This document shows positions 4,643 through 5,119 of a stretch of 5,119 nucleotides of DNA, in pieces; position 1 is the first letter of the stretch; each line of letters starts with the position of its first letter. This stretch comes from Actinomycetota bacterium (GTDB lineage Bacteria; Actinomycetota; Acidimicrobiia; Acidimicrobiales; Microtrichaceae). Position numbers and translations under genes: made by a program. The notes under the pieces are model-generated. The model did not search any database and had not been told where the DNA came from. It was given only the letters and a program-made list of their open reading frames with translations. The stretch spans positions 1 to 5,119 of the forward strand of contig JAFDWA010000158.1 of NCBI GenBank assembly GCA_018268735.1, read 5' to 3'.

Positions 4643-5119
4643 CTATGTGAACGCAGCGATGCCGGTGATCGCCTGGCCGAGGATCAGCGTGTGGATCTCG
4701 TTGGTGCCCTCGTAGGTGAACACCGACTCGAGGTTGTTCATGTGGCGGATCACGGGGTACTCGGTGGTGATCCCGTTGGCGCCGAGCACCGAACGGGCGG
4801 TGCGGGCCACCTCGAGCGCCATCGCCACGTTGTCCATCTTGGCGAAGCTCACCTGCGGCGTGGCGAGGGTGCCGGCATCCTTCATCCGACCCAGGTGCAA
4901 CGCCACGAGGGTGCCGCGCTGCACCGCCACCATCATCTCGACCAGCTTGCGCTGGGTGAGCTGGAACCCGGCGATCGGCCGGTCGAACTGGGTGCGCTCC
5001 AACGAGTAGGCCAGCGCCGCCTCGTAGCAGGCCCGCGCCGCGCCGCAGGCGCCGAAGGCGATGCCGAAGCGGGCTTCGTTCAGACACGACAGCGGACCGC
5101 GCATGCCGGCCACGCCGGG
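4643..5119 (-). CDS. gcdH: Glutaryl-CoA dehydrogenase-type acyl-CoA dehydrogenase, C-terminal part (gene continues past right edge)
   Basis: The visible 158 residues are the C-terminal helical domain of an FAD-dependent acyl-CoA dehydrogenase. They read in from the window edge as PGVAGMRGPLSCLNEAR, then RTQFDRPIAGFQLTQRKL, VLGANGI and FTYEGTNEIHTLILGQAITGIAAF, ending in TAG. The combination of GPxxCLNxAR, the IRHxxNLExVxTYEGT block and the ILGxAITGIxAF end is typical of glutaryl-CoA dehydrogenase, which oxidises and decarboxylates glutaryl-CoA to crotonyl-CoA in lysine and tryptophan breakdown. The catalytic base Glu is E137 of the fragment, in TYEGT. Residues that separate glutaryl-CoA dehydrogenase from other acyl-CoA dehydrogenases in the N-terminal half are outside the window, so substrate specificity is a strong inference rather than proven. 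Electrons would go to electron-transfer flavoprotein. The gene is convergent with trpC. Confidence 0.88.
   Translation of the reverse strand, partial: PGVAGMRGPLSCLNEARFGIAFGACGAARACYEAALAYSLERTQFDRPIAGFQLTQRKLVEMMVAVQRGTLVALHLGRMKDAGTLATPQVSFAKMDNVAMALEVARTARSVLGANGITTEYPVIRHMNNLESVFTYEGTNEIHTLILGQAITGIAAFT

Noticed and set aside
1..5119. CRISPR arrays, tRNA/rRNA genes, insertion sequences, riboswitches
   Set aside because: No regularly spaced long direct repeats, RNA gene signatures, transposase motifs or terminal inverted repeats were found on reading both strands.

Overview
The window is GC-rich throughout, with GC-biased third codon positions, GTG starts and gaps without Shine-Dalgarno sequences. 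Together with the gene families present, this suggests a high-GC actinobacterium. Acidimicrobiia is my best guess from the style of the ferric-reductase-like protein, ApbE and TrpC; that is inference, not a database result.

Left part, minus strand (1-817): a two-component system. An OmpR-family response regulator is followed, with an ATGA stop/start overlap, by a sensor histidine kinase of which only the first 42 residues lie in the window. Middle part, plus strand (920-3527): a tightly packed set of four genes that diverges from the regulator. In order they are a 152-residue single-pass membrane protein with a His/Asp/Lys/Arg-rich tail, a 181-residue single-pass Thr/Pro/Val-rich protein, an ApbE-type FAD:protein FMN transferase, and a five-helix ferric-reductase-like haem b membrane protein. 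Overlaps of 8 and 4 nt and a 7-nt gap indicate one transcript. The 102-nt divergent gap (818-919) holds a -10-like hexamer placed for a leaderless transcript and a 7-bp inverted repeat that could be an operator.

Right part: trpC (indole-3-glycerol phosphate synthase, 3569-4354, plus), followed directly by a strong hairpin. After a 288-nt gap comes the convergent 3' end of a glutaryl-CoA dehydrogenase-type acyl-CoA dehydrogenase gene (minus, runs off the right edge).

How the genes may work together: the two-component system probably senses an envelope or redox signal and controls the divergent operon. That operon looks like an extracytosolic flavin/haem electron-transfer module of the ApbE plus ferric-reductase-like type. 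The unusual point is that no FMN-binding domain and no recognisable flavinylation motif is encoded here. The acceptor protein for ApbE is therefore elsewhere, or the two unrecognised single-pass proteins replace it. trpC and the dehydrogenase look like ordinary metabolic neighbours.
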